Assembly: GCF_964340395.1 (NCBI RefSeq)
Contig: NC_135569.1
Location: 19,240,957-19,304,956, forward strand
Direction: 5' to 3'
Source: Glandiceps talaboti
Taxonomy: Eukaryota; Hemichordata; Enteropneusta; Spengelidae
Length of the DNA: 64,000 nucleotides
Below are positions 1-10,376 of this stretch, in pieces (position 1 is the first letter of the stretch; every line of letters starts with the position of its first letter). A program made the translations under genes and the position numbers. The notes beneath the pieces are model-generated. The model ran no database searches and was not told the DNA's origin. It saw nothing but the letters and a program-made list of their open reading frames with translations.

Positions 1-793
1 TGTGATAGTTTTCTAAGATTAATCAGTTGGCTTAATTCTCACCTGGTATGAGGAAAGAGATGTACACTTCAAGTTAGTCTAGAAGCCAACATGGTCTTTA
101 ACTAAATCGTGTCTGGTCAAAGTCCCTCACAAAAGGTTCAATCTTCATCCAATCAATGAACCCCAGCAGCTATAGTGATGTAAACAATGTATAAGGTGCT
201 GTGTCATTTTAAAGAAACGTAATTTCTTCGTTTTAGTTTTACCCCCCCCCCCCCCTCCTCCCCCTAAAACAAAATGTCCTAATGCGAAATGGGAAACTGA
301 ACGGCCTGTCCTACATAGTACATCATATAGTACATGTATGTTTATATCATATACCATGACATTGATAAACACAACAAACTCTAATTGCAATTCAAATTGT
401 AAAACATTTTGCTGTCTCTGCAAAACATTATCTATAGCTTCAACTGGAAATTGTATTTACCAGTTCTCATGCTTTTTAGCCTTCAAGTTGTTTCTGTTGA
501 GTCCTTTTTATTCACACGTTTCCGTACTTTATACACATTGATATTGACTGTTGCACCACAACAGTGATCAACACATTGACGATGGCCGTGGCTTTCACTG
601 TCATGCATGTTTCAACTATCACTTGAAAACATCTTGAAATCTGTTATTTGGAATTACTAAACTATTGCTGAATAATCATTTCAGGCGATCAAACTTTTTG
701 ATTTTCACTTTAATAGAAGGATTGAATCAAACATCAGTCGAACGATCAACTTGTTGTGAATGCTGAAATAAACGTTCACAATACCACACTATT
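1..793. repeat. Tandem duplication, copy A (intronic)
   Basis: This stretch is nearly the same as 1896-2690, in direct orientation at an offset of about 1,895 bp. Copy B begins 3 bases after the splice donor of the kinesin motor exon. Copy A therefore starts at the equivalent intronic point, and a second copy of that exon may lie just outside the window. Differences are small: single substitutions and a different C-run length. The similarity stops near 793, at the phrase ACCACACTAT. It contains a 14-base C run at 241-254. Confidence 0.9.
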
Positions 794-1161
794 TTATTTT
801 TATTAGGAAAGCTCAAATTATTTCAAACAATATATATGATTAGTTTTGTCAGGAAAGCTACAATTAATTCAATTGTGAATATATTGGTACTGATATATAT
901 ATATATATAAAGAAAAACAATACTATAGTACTCCAATTACAGGTAGCACAGTTTATACATTGTACAGCTATTAGCCAATAGATATTTTGAAAGTTTGCTT
1001 GTTTCAGAACTTTTTCCATTTCTGTATATCTTTAACTAAATGTTTGACCATTCAGTATACCAGGTAGGCATGTACGAAAAACGTATATATAGAATTGACT
1101 CGGAGGGCACTGTTACATGTATAGTGATGTCTAATAAATGGACATGTGTTTATTTTTACAG
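794..1161. other. Intronic stretch, low complexity
   Basis: AT-rich sequence with a short (TA)n run near 894-909. It ends in a pyrimidine-rich acceptor (TTTTTACAG) at 1161. I see no coding segment. It is not part of the flanking duplication. Confidence 0.5.
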
Positions 1162-1246
1162 AGGGTACTGGCATGGTGATGAGGTTGTTAAGTTATTTAA
1201 TGCAGATACTGATAACAATTTACAATTACTACCATTTAAACAAGAG
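1162..1246 (+). CDS. KSR/RAF-like protein kinase exon (glycine-loop/VAIK region)
   Basis: One 85-nt exon is bounded by TTTTTACAG and a consensus donor (GTGAGTG), ending in phase 0. It encodes about 28 residues containing RGYWHGDEVVKLFN and ending PFKQE. Known family pattern: KSR and RAF kinases have a nearly invariant tryptophan-His-Gly-Asp/Glu stretch, then V-A-V/I-K with the ATP-binding lysine, then a spacer and an F-K/R-x-E segment before the alpha-C helix. The match is clear over W-H-G-D, the lysine and F-K-Q-E. The residue pair before the lysine is V-V instead of A-V/I. No other kinase exon is seen nearby and the continuation should be a separate exon. It may be a stray duplicated exon or part of a gene interleaved with the kinesin gene. 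The assignment is recognition by eye. Confidence 0.6.
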
Positions 1247-1671
1247 GTGAGTGTACATTTGCTATTATTTTGTACATCATCTTGTTTTATTGTATATATT
1301 GATAACATCTAAGATATTGGGATGACTTCTGTCCATTCAACATTTTATAATGTACTTATTATTGAAGAAATGGTGGGGGGGGGGGGGGGATGATAAGTGC
1401 AGTCTTCACACAGAGCTAATCTGATGCTTTAAGCCCAGTGTAAAAGCTGTTATTGAGCTCTACTGGTGGAGTGGCTATTATTTAGTTATTTTTCTTGCTC
1501 AGTGTGACAAGGGGAAACTTTTAAAGTCTTTAAGTTATTTTTTTAGTCCAAGCTTCCCTTACACCATTGATACATTGAAATAAAATAATTGATTCACATA
1601 TTCTATCCCAAATGACACAAGCAGTGATAAGTTGTGTGTACCTGTTCTTTCATTGGTTATTGTATCTTCAG
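1247..1671. other. Intron or intergenic stretch between two exons
   Basis: Contains a G run of about 14 at 1375-1389, a possible G-quadruplex or slippage site. It ends in the acceptor TATCTTCAG at 1671. No open coding segment recognised. Confidence 0.5.
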
Positions 1672-1892
1672 GAAGAACATGCGAAAGAAGCAACAGAAAT
1701 TAATTTGTCTTTGGCAGCGTTGGATAACGTTATCTCTGCTCGAGTTGTTGGCAAGAGTACACACATTCCATATCGTGATTCCAAATTGACCAGACTTCAG
1801 CAAGATTCTTTAGGTGGTAATGCCAAGAAAGTGATGGTAGCTAATATTGGTCCTGCTAGCTACAACTATGATGAATCTCTGACAACATTGAG
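1672..1892 (+). CDS. KIF3B-like: Kinesin-2 (KIF3-like) motor domain, C-terminal exon
   Basis: A 221-nt exon starts after TATCTTCAG and ends at AG|GTATGT in phase 2. It encodes the end of a kinesin motor: [38 protein letters not shown], then [20 protein letters not shown]. In kinesins this is the helix after switch II, loop 12/alpha-5, and beta-8/alpha-6; GPASYN followed by LTTLR is typical of kinesin-2. Several substitutions fall at usually invariant places: Gly to Asp in A-L-G-N, Leu to Arg in V-I-S-A-L, and Leu to Gln in L-T-R-L-L-Q-D. The frame is intact with good splice sites, so it could be a functional divergent paralogue or a young pseudogene. Earlier motor exons (P-loop, switch regions) are outside the window. 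Confidence 0.85.
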
Positions 1893-1895
1893 GTA

Positions 1896-2690
1896 TGTGA
1901 TAGTTTTCTAAGATTAATCAGCTGGCTTAATTCTCACCTGGTATGAGGAAAGAGAGGTACACTTCAAGTTAGTCTAGAAGCCAACATGGTCTTTAACTAA
2001 ATTGTGTCTGGTCAAAGTCCCTCACAAAAGGTTCAATCTTCATCCAATCAATGAACCCCAGCAGCTATAGTGATATAAACAATGTATAACCTGGGGCTGT
2101 GTCATTTTCAAGAAACGTAATTTCTTCGTTTTAGTTTTACCCCCCCCCCCCCCCTCCCTCCCCCCTTAAAACAAAATGTCCTAATGCGAAATGGGAAACT
2201 GAACGGCCTGTCATACACAGTACATCATATAGTACATGTATGTTTATATCATATACCATGACATTGATAAACACAACAAACTCTAATTGCAATTCAAATT
2301 GTAAAACATTTTGCTGTCTCTGCAAAACATTATCTAGCTTCAACTGGAAATTATATTTACCAGTTCTCATGCTTTTTAGCCTTCAAGTTGTTTCTGTTGA
2401 GTCCTTTTTATTTCACACGTTTCCGTACTTTATACACATTGATATTGACTGTTGCACCACAACAATGATCAACACATTGACGATGGCCGTGGCTTTCACA
2501 GTCATGCATGTTTCAACTATCACTTGAAAACATCTTGAAATCTGTTATTTGGAATTACTAAACTATTGCTGAATAATCATTTCAGGAGATCAAACTTTTT
2601 GATTTTCACTTTAATAGAAGGATTGAATCAAACATCAGTCGAACGATCAACTTGTTGGGAATGCTGAAATAAACGTTCTCAATACCACAC
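1896..2690. repeat. Tandem duplication, copy B (intronic)
   Basis: Direct repeat of 1-793, lying directly downstream of the kinesin exon donor. Identity looks well above 95% by eye, with differences mostly in the C-run and single bases. This suggests an exon-plus-intron tandem duplication whose other exon copy is off the left edge. Confidence 0.9.
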
Positions 2691-3540
2691 TATCTATGAC
2701 AATCTAGTCCAAGTTTAGAGGTCATGTCAAACATGTGACATCTCATCAGTAATTCCCGGATTTACATTTCGTATTACCGGTAGTTTCATGTTATACCCCG
2801 CCATGGCCAAACTTAGAACCTTCTCGTAGGTGGATTTTGGCAACGTCCTCTCCACATAGTCTATTCAAATCAATTATCGTGAAGGCCCTTTAAAAGTTGT
2901 CACTACGATCGAACGATCGGCTTATCACGTACCCACTTCTGTAACTTTCGGTGACAAGATCACATGTCGTTACCTACATAGTGGAGTGCAGTGTTGTTTA
3001 TATTTGTGTACGATGAATTTCCTCATGTCTAAACAGCTAACCCGTCTAGAATTTGGCATTAGGTAATTGTTAGGACAAATAGAAAAAGTTGGTTGATTCC
3101 GGTTACCCGAACCCACCTGGTTTTTCACGCCGACCCTAAACTTTCTTTTACACAATTGAGAAAAAAAATAAGAAAATCATGAAAATTGTGTTTCGCAAGA
3201 AATAGTGGATGCGGAAACTGACATCAACTGTACATCTGATGAGAAGAAGCCCATAACACAGAGACCATATGAAAACAACAGAAAAACATAACTACCTGAA
3301 CTACATACTCACAAATGAAAAAAAAAAATTAAATATACTAACAAATGAAAAAAAAAAATAAAAAAAAAAATAAAAAATCTACCAATTTTAAAATTGAATG
3401 TAATCGGAACCACACAATTTTTTTTTACGCCTTATTTCAAACAATACATATGATTAGTTTAGTCAGGAAAGCTACAATTATTTCAAACTAAATGACCAGA
3501 GAAGAGTAGACTTTAAAAAAACATTCAAAAGTTTGTGCAG
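2691..3540. other. Intron, no gene seen
   Basis: Kinesin intron sequence with A-rich stretches near 3318-3375. No coding segment or clear element recognised. Confidence 0.5.
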
Positions 3541-3860
3541 GGACGTCACGTCACATATACCGTACCTACATGGTGTCGCAGCTGGCCGAAATCTTGTGAT
3601 ATGTGAGACTTACATGTACTATACTTTACTATGGACGACTTCAAAAACTCGCAAGATTTTGTGACGTCATTACATGTACCCACCATGTTGGAATTGTGTA
3701 TGCAGTCGCCCTAGTCGAACTTCACGATGGCCAACTATTAACCTAAAAGTGTTTTCAGAGTAAATTTGAACAAAAAACTAATGATCGAACACAGCATCCC
3801 CACTTTATCAAAAGGTATATGAGTCTGATATACTTTTTTGGCGCCGTTGAAGAATACAAG
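3541..3860 (+). repeat. Dispersed repeat family R1, copy 1
   Basis: Shares long similar stretches with 5463-5800 (same strand) and 34950-35235 (opposite strand). Shared phrases include CGCAAGATTTTGTGACGTCA, AAAAGTGTTTTCAG and CTAATGATC. No TIRs or tail were pinned down, so the class is unknown. The 300-base open frame that follows (to about 4137) begins inside this repeat. Confidence 0.65.
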
Positions 3861-4862
3861 TCGAAAGTTACATGTATTTCGAGTGATCGTGGACAGTGGA
3901 GGGGAAACACATTACCGCACATGGCACGACGGTGTCACAACATTTGAAAACATTAAAGCAGTGCACTGGCCGTCGATACCAGGGCACCACGCCCTGCTAA
4001 AAACTCCTCATGATGGCGACTGCCAAAATTACTGTGAAGTATATGTTGTGAATGATCATTTTACCGTCAAGATCAAGGGAGAATTTCTGTTTGCCACAGT
4101 GTGGCGAACAAAGCATAAAATATTTTCGTCAAATTGAATATGAGTTCACGTTTGCGAATTTGGCGAATGTTAGCGCGAACAGTCTTACCCCCTCCCTGGC
4201 TAAATGAAGGAATTACGTTTGTCGTGTGTCAGTTTTAAAATGTAGTAAGTAGCATCCTGAGCTGACAAATATACCATATTTACATAACTTCCCCAATAAA
4301 CACTAACTTTATGAGGGACTGTGGTATATTGGTTAGAATTTTGTGATTGATTAACAAAGACATGATGTTAATGACTGTGTGGGTGGTTGTGGATGAATTT
4401 TAAATTTCATCTCATGCATCTCAGGACTTCTAGAGTAACAACTTTGACTATTCAGTGAGTGGAGGTATAAATGGTAATGATACTGTATAGGAACTAGACT
4501 ATGTGAGTGGAGGTGTAAATCATAACAATACTGTATAGGGACTGGACAACACTTTAGTATAATTGCATGAAATGTACCAGTTGATATGTTAACTGGTTAC
4601 AGTACTTCAAGTGGAATTAAAGGGATGTAGGTTTGACTCCTATGTGTCACTATGCTCATTATACTAAGTCTTTCATAACTATGACTGGGTAACACTTGCA
4701 CAATGAACTTGCTAATGCCATGATACAGTAAGCGATACTATCTCTTAGCTAGTTTTCTAATAAATCCTGTGAATTGTTAGAGTCCTTAATACCCATCATT
4801 AGATTTATCTTGAATGCAAATATATCAATTCAACTGGCTATCATTTCTTGTCATTTCTATAG
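3861..4862. other. Intron, no recognised gene
   Basis: Remainder of the kinesin intron. It includes two similar phrases near 4451 and 4503 (TGAGTGGAGGT with TACTGTATAGG). It ends at the acceptor TCATTTCTATAG at 4862. Confidence 0.5.
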
Positions 4863-5038
4863 ATATAATGCCGATAGTGCCAAGAACATCAAGAATAAAC
4901 CAAAGATTAATGAGGACCCAAAGGATGTTTTACTTCAAGAATTCCAAGATGAGATTGTAAGACCAAAATCACAGCTGGATAAGAAGAGAGGAACTGGTCA
5001 GAGGACATTAGAGAAGAGACAAAACAGGGGGACTGCAG
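4863..5038 (+). CDS. KIF3B-like: Kinesin-2 (KIF3-like) motor end, neck linker and neck exon
   Basis: A 176-nt exon between TTTCTATAG and GCAG|GTATAT. Joined to the 1672-1892 exon it completes the split Arg codon and reads [22 protein letters not shown]. This is the kinesin-2 alpha-6, neck linker and start of the neck coiled coil. Family members read R-Y-A-x-R-A-K-N-I-K-N, so here there is one extra residue after Tyr and Arg is replaced by Ser. The neck continues [19 protein letters not shown]; the proline is unexpected in a coiled coil. After it comes a basic Lys/Arg-rich stretch as in KIF3B/C. The exon ends in phase 1 and the next exon was not found. The phase match with the upstream exon supports one gene. 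Confidence 0.85.
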
Positions 5039-5462
5039 GTATATGTATGTATACAGACTTGTGTCTGCCAGCCAGTCGGGCTGCATGTGTGTCTACATGT
5101 CTCTCTGTCTGTACTCGATTGTTTTTGGAATGGTGCTTTGCCTCACTTTAATTTTGTGTTTGATATTTTCTTTGCTCAGGTTCAGTAGCATTGAAGCAAA
5201 TAATGCACTGATGTGTTTAGTAGATAGGTTAATTTATACCATTGATAAGGCATTCGCTTTCAAGCAAACACACTGTAATTTGAAATTACATTCCGGTTTG
5301 CAATAGAACAGCTCTAAAGGCCTACTCTGCATGTAAATAGGGGTCAGATTATGATGACGCACGTTATGCTAGATGATTTTGACCATCTAACATGCTAACA
5401 CGTCAGCTCATAGGGTCCATATGAAACTACTATTTTAGAGAGTATTACAGAATTTTTGTCTC

Positions 5463-5800
5463 CTAATGTTGGACTACAGTATAGATATACAGGAAAGAAA
5501 TTGGTCGCTTTATTTTTGAAAATTTTTGAATAGTTAATCTTGAGACTTGCCATACTTTACCATTGAGGATTTCTAAAACTTGCGATAGTTTGTGATGTCA
5601 TTATCTACCATGTTGGAAAATACATGCATTTGACAGTCACTAGAAATTCACTATTTATGATGTCAAACTACTAACTAAAAGTGTTTTCAGGGTAAAATTT
5701 AACATAAAACTGATGATCACACAAAATATTGTGACCACTTCATTAAAAAGGTATAGTAGTAGTGTGATGCTCTTTTGATGACAATGAAGAGTACACATGG
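5463..5800 (+). repeat. Dispersed repeat family R1, copy 2
   Basis: Similar to 3541-3860 in the same order: CTTGCGATAGTTTGTGATGT, ACCATGTTGGAA, CTAAAAGTGTTTTCAGGGTA, then GATGATCACACA. Unclassified, diverged copy. Confidence 0.6.
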
Positions 5801-5929
5801 AAAATGCAGGCAGCCTGCAGTATAGTGTTAATTCCCACTCGTTCTTGTCTTCATCTTTGTAAATAGTAGAGTATTTGTCATATTGTAATTAATGGTCATC
5901 GTGTTTGTTGTTTTCACATGGATTTTGTA

Positions 5930-7510
5930 GAGCATTGTCCATTGTCAACTTGTAACAGGAAATGCTTCTTTAAGAGGCTGAAATCTTGTATTAGCTTATA
6001 CAAAATTATCCTTGATTGGAAGCAAAAGGTTCTATTTTGTCCATCTGTCTGCCCATCTTTGAGAGACTTAAAGTCAAAAACCACAGGCAACATTATAATT
6101 TGAAATGTTGAAACCACACCCATAGCAGCACCCAAATTGTGTTGCATATTGCAAATGTAACAACAGGAATGGGTACACAAATGAATAAACTCTTGCAAAA
6201 AGTATGAAAATATGTCAAGTAAACTATCCCACCAACAGCAACAGTCAGATGTCTGTATAACTTTAAAATGATTATTAATTTCTTTAAAAGAAAGTGCACT
6301 ACCCTGTGTGTGTCTCAGTGCTCTTTTCAATACTCAAAAGGGAAGAAAATGGAAAAATGACAAGAAAGTTGGTTAGAAAGATAAAATAAACATTACAAAG
6401 TAAACAAAGCTAAAACGACAGTGATAACGTAAAATTATGATGTCCCCAAAATGATAAAATGGCGTAGTCTTTGTTCCAAGAAAATCAAACTTGTTATTAT
6501 TACTTTAAAAAAGATTAGTTTTAAGATTACATAAAAAGATTCAATAGTAATATCCAAATGAATGTTAAAAGGAAGCTAATTCCACAGAATTGGAGCCACA
6601 ATTGAAAATGCATGAACACCATAATTTATATTTGTAGTTATAAATTGTAGTTAGTGAAAATAGGGCAATTTTGAAATTGGTTCTCTGCTGAACATGTCGC
6701 CAATGAAGATTGAATAAACATGTGTGATGTATATAATTAAATATATAATGTGTGTATACTTCACAAAGATAAATGACTTTGTTTGACAGGCAAGTGAATA
6801 AACATTAAACAACAAGACCATGCCTATAGCAACAGTCAATAATTCATGGGTAACAAATGTGAATTAGCATGTTATGTGTGTAAACACTTTTTTTGAATAT
6901 CACAAATTGTATAGTTGTTATTGCATCACAGGAATAAGATTTGGGAAAAAAAACATAATTTTGGTCAAAAAGCTTATCATGTAGTTTGGTCTGGCATGTG
7001 ATGGGAACGTTCTTTTGGGTGTGTAGATTAAGATTTGTTCATAACAAGATAATTTCATCAGTGATATGCAAATAAGGGCTAAAAATATGTCCTTTGGTCA
7101 AAAACATAAATGTGTATCTCAAAAAGTACTTGATCAATCAGACTGAAATTTGGTGAGATGTTTCTAGAAGGGTAATTATTCTGCACATTTTGTTCAACAT
7201 TTTGACACAAATAACCACACCCTAGCAACAACCAAATACCAGACTATATTTTGCTAAAATAACATGATCTGGTAGACAAGTTAGGAAACATTCAAAACAT
7301 ATATGTATGTAAACATCCCTAGCAACAAGACCATGTCCATAGCAAAAGCCAAATGGTCACATATAATGCAAAGATAACATGGATGAATGAATAAGCATTC
7401 AAAAATGTAAGCAAATATGATGCCTAGCAACAAGCCCACACCCATAGCAACCACCATTTGATCGTGTATATTGCAAATGTAATGACATGAACATTAAATT
7501 TGATTGAAAG
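5930..7510 (+). repeat. Dispersed repeat family R2 (several diverged copies)
   Basis: Blocks with the phrases AGCAACAAGACCATG, CCATAGCAAC, ATATTGCAAATGTAA and TTTGGTCAAAA recur near 6110-6180, 6790-6840, 6955-7130, 7200-7350 and 7425-7490. They recur on the other strand near 31440-31500 and 33325-33360, and TTTGGTCAAAA/GATATGCAAAT blocks recur near 33690-33840. This looks like a multicopy non-coding repeat. No coding frame is convincing. Confidence 0.6.
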
Positions 7511-7894
7511 TGATTAATGGCTGACTAATCCAATCATGCTCCTGCAAACTTTGGGAGATCAAACAGACTTTGCTGCACTTCTGATGCTCCTATCATTCCA
7601 ATGACAGATTACCTGCATTCAACAATGTATTTCTTGAAAAATTAAGTGAAAATTTCTTTTGGTAGTTGTCAAATTGCCATTGTAGATGTTACGAGAGTTC
7701 TTCATTATTTCCGTCATGTGAAAATTGTATGTTGTTAGAGAAAACACAAATAAAAATTGCAATCGCTCATCATTGGGTTCTAAACTGTTTACTTCCATAT
7801 CTTCAAAATGGCAAGTTAGAAAAACATGGCTAAAAGGCATATGTGGAACTTCAATACATATAGTTATAACAGAAATTTTAGAAGCAATAACAGG

Positions 7895-8818
7895 CTTTTA
7901 CTTCTACTTCTACTTCTATACTGTGTAAACATCCTAAGAAGGGTTATCATCACACAGGCGTAACGCTGGCGGCGTCCTTTAGATCTCACCCGTGTTCAGG
8001 TGAGCACGATCTATGAGATCGGTGATATCAATGCTGGAGAGGGCAGATTTGAAACTGTCTATTGTCTTTGCTTGTTGAATGGATAATGGTAAGAGATTCC
8101 ATTCTGGAATTGTCCAAGGAATAAGTGAATATTTGTAACAGTTTTTCTTAGCGATGATCGATATGAAAGAAGAACCAGGTACACTTCCCCTAGTAGAACG
8201 TGATGATGATTCTGGTACTTTATCATCTTGAAAAGCAACTAGATTATTTGTAGCTTTGTATAGGAAAGTTAGTCTGCTAACTGCTCTGCGATTTTCAAGG
8301 CATTGCCATTGGCGCTTCCGTAGCATATCGGATACACTGGCCTCCCTTTTGTAGTTTCCGGTGACAAATCGAGCTGCTTTGCGTTGAATTTTTTCAACAG
8401 CATTTTTGCCAACTTTGGTGTAAGGGTCCCAAATACTTGCACAATACTCCAAACGCGGTCGTACAAGGGACATATATGCGGTTTGTTTGGTACTGGGAGG
8501 ACAGTCATGTAGATGTCTCTGTAGTAGTCCTAGGATCCTTGATGCTTTAGATGTAATATTTGATATGTGGTGCTTCCATTCCAGGTCATGTGACAGTTCA
8601 ATGCCCAAGTAGGAGTGCTGCTTTACAATTCTGAGAATATTGTCTCCCATTTTATAATTATGTTGCAACTGATTTCTTTTGTGAGTGATATTCATGACAA
8701 AACACTTTGCTGTATTGAATCCCATTTGCCAGTCCTTTTCCCATTTGGTTAATTTGTTGATGTCTTCTTGCAAGATTTCACAATCTTTCACTGATTTTAT
8801 TGATTTTAACGTCATAAC
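7895..8818 (-). mobile_element. 5'-truncated CR1/L2-like LINE
   Basis: Minus-strand LINE 3' end: RT C-terminal coding region, a short 3' UTR, then a terminal simple repeat (AGAAGT)n at about 7900-7918, typical of non-LTR elements with microsatellite tails. The 5' end is abrupt at about 8818, just after where the catalytic Tyr/Phe-Ala-Asp-Asp box would be. It is inserted in an older TTAA-type element. Confidence 0.8.
7979..8815 (-). pseudogene. LINE reverse transcriptase, C-terminal part
   Basis: An open frame of 278 codons with no internal stop. Visible family hallmarks in order: LTKWEKDWQMGFNTAKC (after the RT catalytic box), HSYLGIELSHDLEWKHHI, ASRILGLLQRHL, LVRPRLEYCASIWDPY, and IEKIQRK-like AVEKIQRKAARFV. 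These are typical of the thumb and C-terminal region of CR1/L2/Rex-like elements, many of which end with an R/K-rich segment and a conserved tryptophan near the end (PEWNLLP here). It lacks the endonuclease and RT catalytic core, so it cannot be autonomous. The intact frame suggests a fairly recent insertion. Confidence 0.85.
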
Positions 8819-8939
8819 TATGAGTTACGCGAATTATGTATGGGTAAATGAACATTGAGGAATCTATATATTGGGTACTTTTGGGCACTTAAGCATATCT
8901 CCATGTATGGGGTACTGGTGGTGAAAGGGTTAAATCATG

Positions 8940-9095
8940 TTTACAAGTAATATAAGTAATATGTAACTATAGAGGTCCTATTATCAATTTTTGGCAATGT
9001 CCAAATATCATTATTTGTCATCTTTCCTCCCAATGTTGTGTCACCAGCCAGTTTATCTATTGGATATTAGGTACTTTTCACTTTTCTTTGAGGTA
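8940..9095. other. Short spacer between two elements
   Basis: No coding or element signature recognised. Confidence 0.4.
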
Positions 9096-9099
9096 CTTT

Positions 9100-9568
9100 T
9101 CACATTTTTTCACATTTTGAGAAGTTAGATACAATCAAATTGGCTTGAGCATATACACAACGAAGCTGCCTTTGTATATCTGCGTTGTCCTCCCCTGATG
9201 AAGACACAATATAACCTAGTAGGTACTTTATAGTATTCACAAACTGCAGGGGTTTGCCATATAATAATACGCAGGGAATTCTACCTGGTTTCCAAGACCC
9301 TGGGAAAATAGCCATACATTCTGTTTTGGTAGTATGATAGAATATCGTGGTCATTTCCATAATGCTTGCAAATGCCTAATAGCAATTTGCACAATGCTTT
9401 CGCTGAAGGACAAATCAAAACTAGATCATCTGCATTGAATAAGTGGTTTATGACAGTGTTTACCAAGCAACATCCTGTGCATGCTGACTGAAGCTTTGTA
9501 CTAAGATCATCGACATATACAGCAAAAAGCTTAGGTGAAATAATGCTACCATGTCACACACCATTATT
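9100..9568 (-). pseudogene. LINE reverse transcriptase fragment (palm domain)
   Basis: Minus-strand RT remnant reading from 9568 downwards. It shows a decayed G-V-x-x-G segment with an in-frame stop, SIISPKLFAVYVDDLS, the catalytic box as NADDLVLICP, then KYLLGYIVSSSGEDNADIQR. It spans several short frames, so it is frameshifted. It belongs to the same family as the LINE just to its right, whose 3' tail interrupts it at about 9569. It is therefore an older insertion. Confidence 0.75.
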
Positions 9569-9641
9569 ATTATTATCATTATCATTTTATTTCAGATTAT
9601 AGAAAATAATCCATAGCAAAACAAACAACAGACAAAGCACA

Positions 9642-9854
9642 TTAAAATAGACGCTTGCTCCAAATACTCCACAAAGCAATGTGTGTTAATACTGAAAGAG
9701 ATAAAACAGCAACCACACACAGGTTACTTGAGAAATGCAATCTGCTAAGAAAGCTAAGAGATTTTTTCCTAATGATCTCATCAAAAGTTAAATTCGAAAA
9801 GTTGACAAACATTGCGCTATTGCTCTGATTAAAAGAATGTTTAACACCTGACAA
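9642..9854 (-). pseudogene. LINE A C-terminal region
   Basis: A 70-codon frame with HSFNQSNSAMFVN, FDEIIRKKSLSFLSRL and ending in LWSIWSKRLF. This is the C-terminal tail of the LINE, downstream of RT. It lies about 60 bp from the 3' simple tail, consistent with being the natural end of the ORF. Confidence 0.6.
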
Positions 9855-9995
9855 TTTATGGAAAACCTGTGAGTAAGCTCACTTGGCTAGATTAAAATAC
9901 TTCACAAATAAGAACAATAAGGAATATCACAAAAGACAGAAAATAAGTGACATTTAACAGAGAGGGACGCAAATTTAAAGTCACGAATTAGAGCA

Positions 9996-10376
9996 TTACC
10001 TCTGACATAAAAAAAGTAGAGTCTGAGCCTGGATGTCCTCATTATCCTTGAGGTCACAGGTGATCAAGTGACCAAGGTATTTGTAAACATCGACGTAATT
10101 CAGCAATCTACCATTCAGGTAAATTGAAATTGCAACTGGTCTGAGCCTACGTGCATTAGGTTGAATTAACATACAAACTGTCTTTTTCTCATTGAAAAGT
10201 ATAGAAATAATTTCACCATTGTGGCCACAAGTATTAGCAAGCATCTGCTGGCCATAGGCTCCAGTAGATATAATAACTAAATCATCAGCATAAATTAAAT
10301 GGTTCACTTTATAGCCACCAAAAAGGCAGCCATAGGGAAGTGTTGAAAGATTCTTACTAAAATCATCTAAATACAC
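9996..10376 (-). pseudogene. LINE A reverse transcriptase palm (YADD)
   Basis: 126 codons: MYLDDFSKNLS, then NHLIYADDLVIISTGAYGQQ with the catalytic Tyr-Ala-Asp-Asp at about 10286-10297, FNEKKTVCM, and VYKYLGHLITCDLKDNEDIQ. These are RT motifs 5 to 7. The upstream Gly-x-x-x-Gly motif lies across a frameshift. Confidence 0.85.

Larger units (their letters stand above)
7616..8933. mobile_element. TTAA-type DNA element remnant, interrupted by a LINE
   Basis: 7616-7885 is a diverged match to the right half of the element at 18838-20402 (shared: ATTCAACAATGTATTTC, CTTCAAAATGGCA, GGCATATGTGGAACT). After the LINE the similarity resumes at about 8820 and ends with the terminus GGTGGTGAAAGGG (8917-8929) and a TTAA (8930-8933). 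The left end is not seen. The LINE insertion is therefore younger than this element. Confidence 0.65.

Noticed and set aside
3838-4137. 99-codon frame with some CpG content
   Set aside because: Starts at a non-ATG codon inside dispersed repeat R1, no splice signals tested well, no family recognised.
8269-8508. 79-codon minus-strand frame within the LINE
   Set aside because: Overlaps the true RT frame in another phase; shadow frame.
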